From positions 1 to 5,021 of the forward strand of contig CAMLJW010000401.1 of assembly GCA_946480485.1 (NCBI GenBank): DNA of 5,021 nucleotides, given 5' to 3'. The notes below the pieces were generated by a model, which was not told the origin of the DNA, searched no databases, and saw only the letters and a list, made by a program, of their open reading frames with translations. The position numbers and the translations under genes are program-made. This document shows positions 4,559-5,021 of the stretch, piece after piece; position 1 is the first letter of the stretch, and every line of letters begins with the position of its first letter. Origin of the DNA: an uncultured Streptomyces sp. (GTDB lineage Bacteria > Actinomycetota > Actinomycetes > Streptomycetales > Streptomycetaceae).

Positions 4559-5021
4559 GCGCACCGTCCACAGCAGGCACGCGCGCGTGGACGTCCACGT
4601 GATCCAGACGGGTCCAGTGGTCCACGGGCCAGGCGATCCAGTCGGCCCTGCCGATCACGTCAGCGACGGGGATCATGCCGCCGCCCGGCGAGCCCAAGTG
4701 GTCGCGGGAGTCTCTGGAGTCTCTGCGGTGGTCTCCAAGGACGAACAGGGTGCCGTCGGGCACGACGACGTCGAAGGGAGCCTCGGACGGCTTGTTCCCC
4801 GGATACAGAAACGTCGATTCGTCGACCGACCGGCCGTTCACCTCGAGCCTCCCCCGCTCGTCGCAGCACACCACACGGTCGCCCCCCACGCCCACCACCC
4901 GCTTGACGAAGTCGGACCCGGCCGGCTCGGCAAGTCCCAGGGAGGCCGCCGCCCCTTGAAGCAGCGCGCCGACGGCGTCTGTCGCCGGCTGGCGAACCTG
5001 GTGCCCTGCCAGGTGATCACC
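4551..5021 (-). CDS. sipW: Type I signal peptidase SipW, C-terminal part (5' end beyond the right edge)
   Basis: The visible 156 codons continue in frame from the window edge to TAA at 4553-4551. They contain box D with the catalytic Lys (DFVKRVVGVGGDRVVCC) and box E (FVLGDHRRDSRDSRDH), followed by SPGGGMIPVADVIGRADWIAWPVDHW. The nucleophilic Ser, box C and the N-terminal anchor lie outside the window. The protein ends about 30 residues after the last conserved core with a hydrophilic tail, and no second hydrophobic segment is present. This matches the report that SipW alone among the four lacks a C-terminal anchor, and it supports the assignment. The stop overlaps the sipX start by 8 nt. The stretch from the edge to box D (HLAGHQVRQPATDAVGALLQ) is variable between paralogues. 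rplS is expected upstream. Confidence 0.9.
   Translation of the reverse strand, partial: GDHLAGHQVRQPATDAVGALLQGAAASLGLAEPAGSDFVKRVVGVGGDRVVCCDERGRLEVNGRSVDESTFLYPGNKPSEAPFDVVVPDGTLFVLGDHRRDSRDSRDHLGSPGGGMIPVADVIGRADWIAWPVDHWTRLDHVDVHARVPAVDGAHG
4586..4599. repeat. 14-bp perfect palindrome near the sipW-sipX junction
   Basis: CGTGGACGTCCACG is a perfect palindrome lying inside the last sipW codons, 27 nt upstream of the sipX ATG. It could be an operator or arise from coding constraint (His-Val-Asp-Val-His codons). No function is shown. Confidence 0.35.

Noticed and set aside
1490..4906. Very long open frames on the plus strand (about 1490-2881 and 3254-4906)
   Set aside because: They lie opposite well-recognised signal peptidase genes, show no family motifs and are rich in Arg, Pro and Ala, as expected for antisense frames in GC-rich DNA.
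1..5021. Mobile element, CRISPR array, toxin-antitoxin or defence island
   Set aside because: No terminal repeats with transposase motifs, no spaced repeats, no such proteins, and gene order matches the conserved Streptomyces chromosome.

Overview
The window is very GC-rich, every supported gene reads on the minus strand, and the gene content is that of an actinomycete, almost certainly Streptomyces or a close relative. The diagnostic feature is the tandem array of four different type I signal peptidases (sipW-sipX-sipY-sipZ), followed by a NUDIX gene, a DUF2469 gene, yraN and yifB/comM. Read in the direction of transcription (right to left), the window starts inside sipW and ends inside yifB. 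From known actinobacterial gene order I would expect rplS (ribosomal protein L19) just beyond the right edge and dprA beyond the left edge, but neither is visible here.

Right half (about 1805-5021): the signal peptidase array. SipW (3' part), SipX, SipY and SipZ are membrane-anchored serine/lysine-dyad peptidases that remove signal peptides from Sec- and Tat-exported proteins on the outer face of the membrane. sipW, sipX and sipY overlap one another (8 nt, then an unusually long 47 nt), so they are probably translationally coupled. sipZ is set off by an 83-nt gap that holds a perfect 7-bp-stem hairpin. This agrees with published S. lividans work in which sipW-X-Y form one operon and sipZ starts the next.

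Left half (1-1815): housekeeping genes downstream of sipZ. The NUDIX hydrolase gene is broken: its family-typical segments are spread over two reading frames with three frame changes, an apparent N-terminal deletion removes the first strands, and one conserved Nudix-box Glu is Val. I call it a pseudogene. Next come an intact DUF2469 gene, a 117-nt gap carrying two Streptomyces-type DnaA boxes in the same orientation, and yraN overlapping the start of yifB/comM.

I see no mobile element, CRISPR array, tRNA or rRNA, and no undescribed multi-gene system. The points most worth a second look are the decayed NUDIX gene, the DnaA-box pair ahead of yraN-comM, the long sipX/sipY overlap and the sipY-sipZ hairpin. 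No gap between genes exceeds 120 nt.
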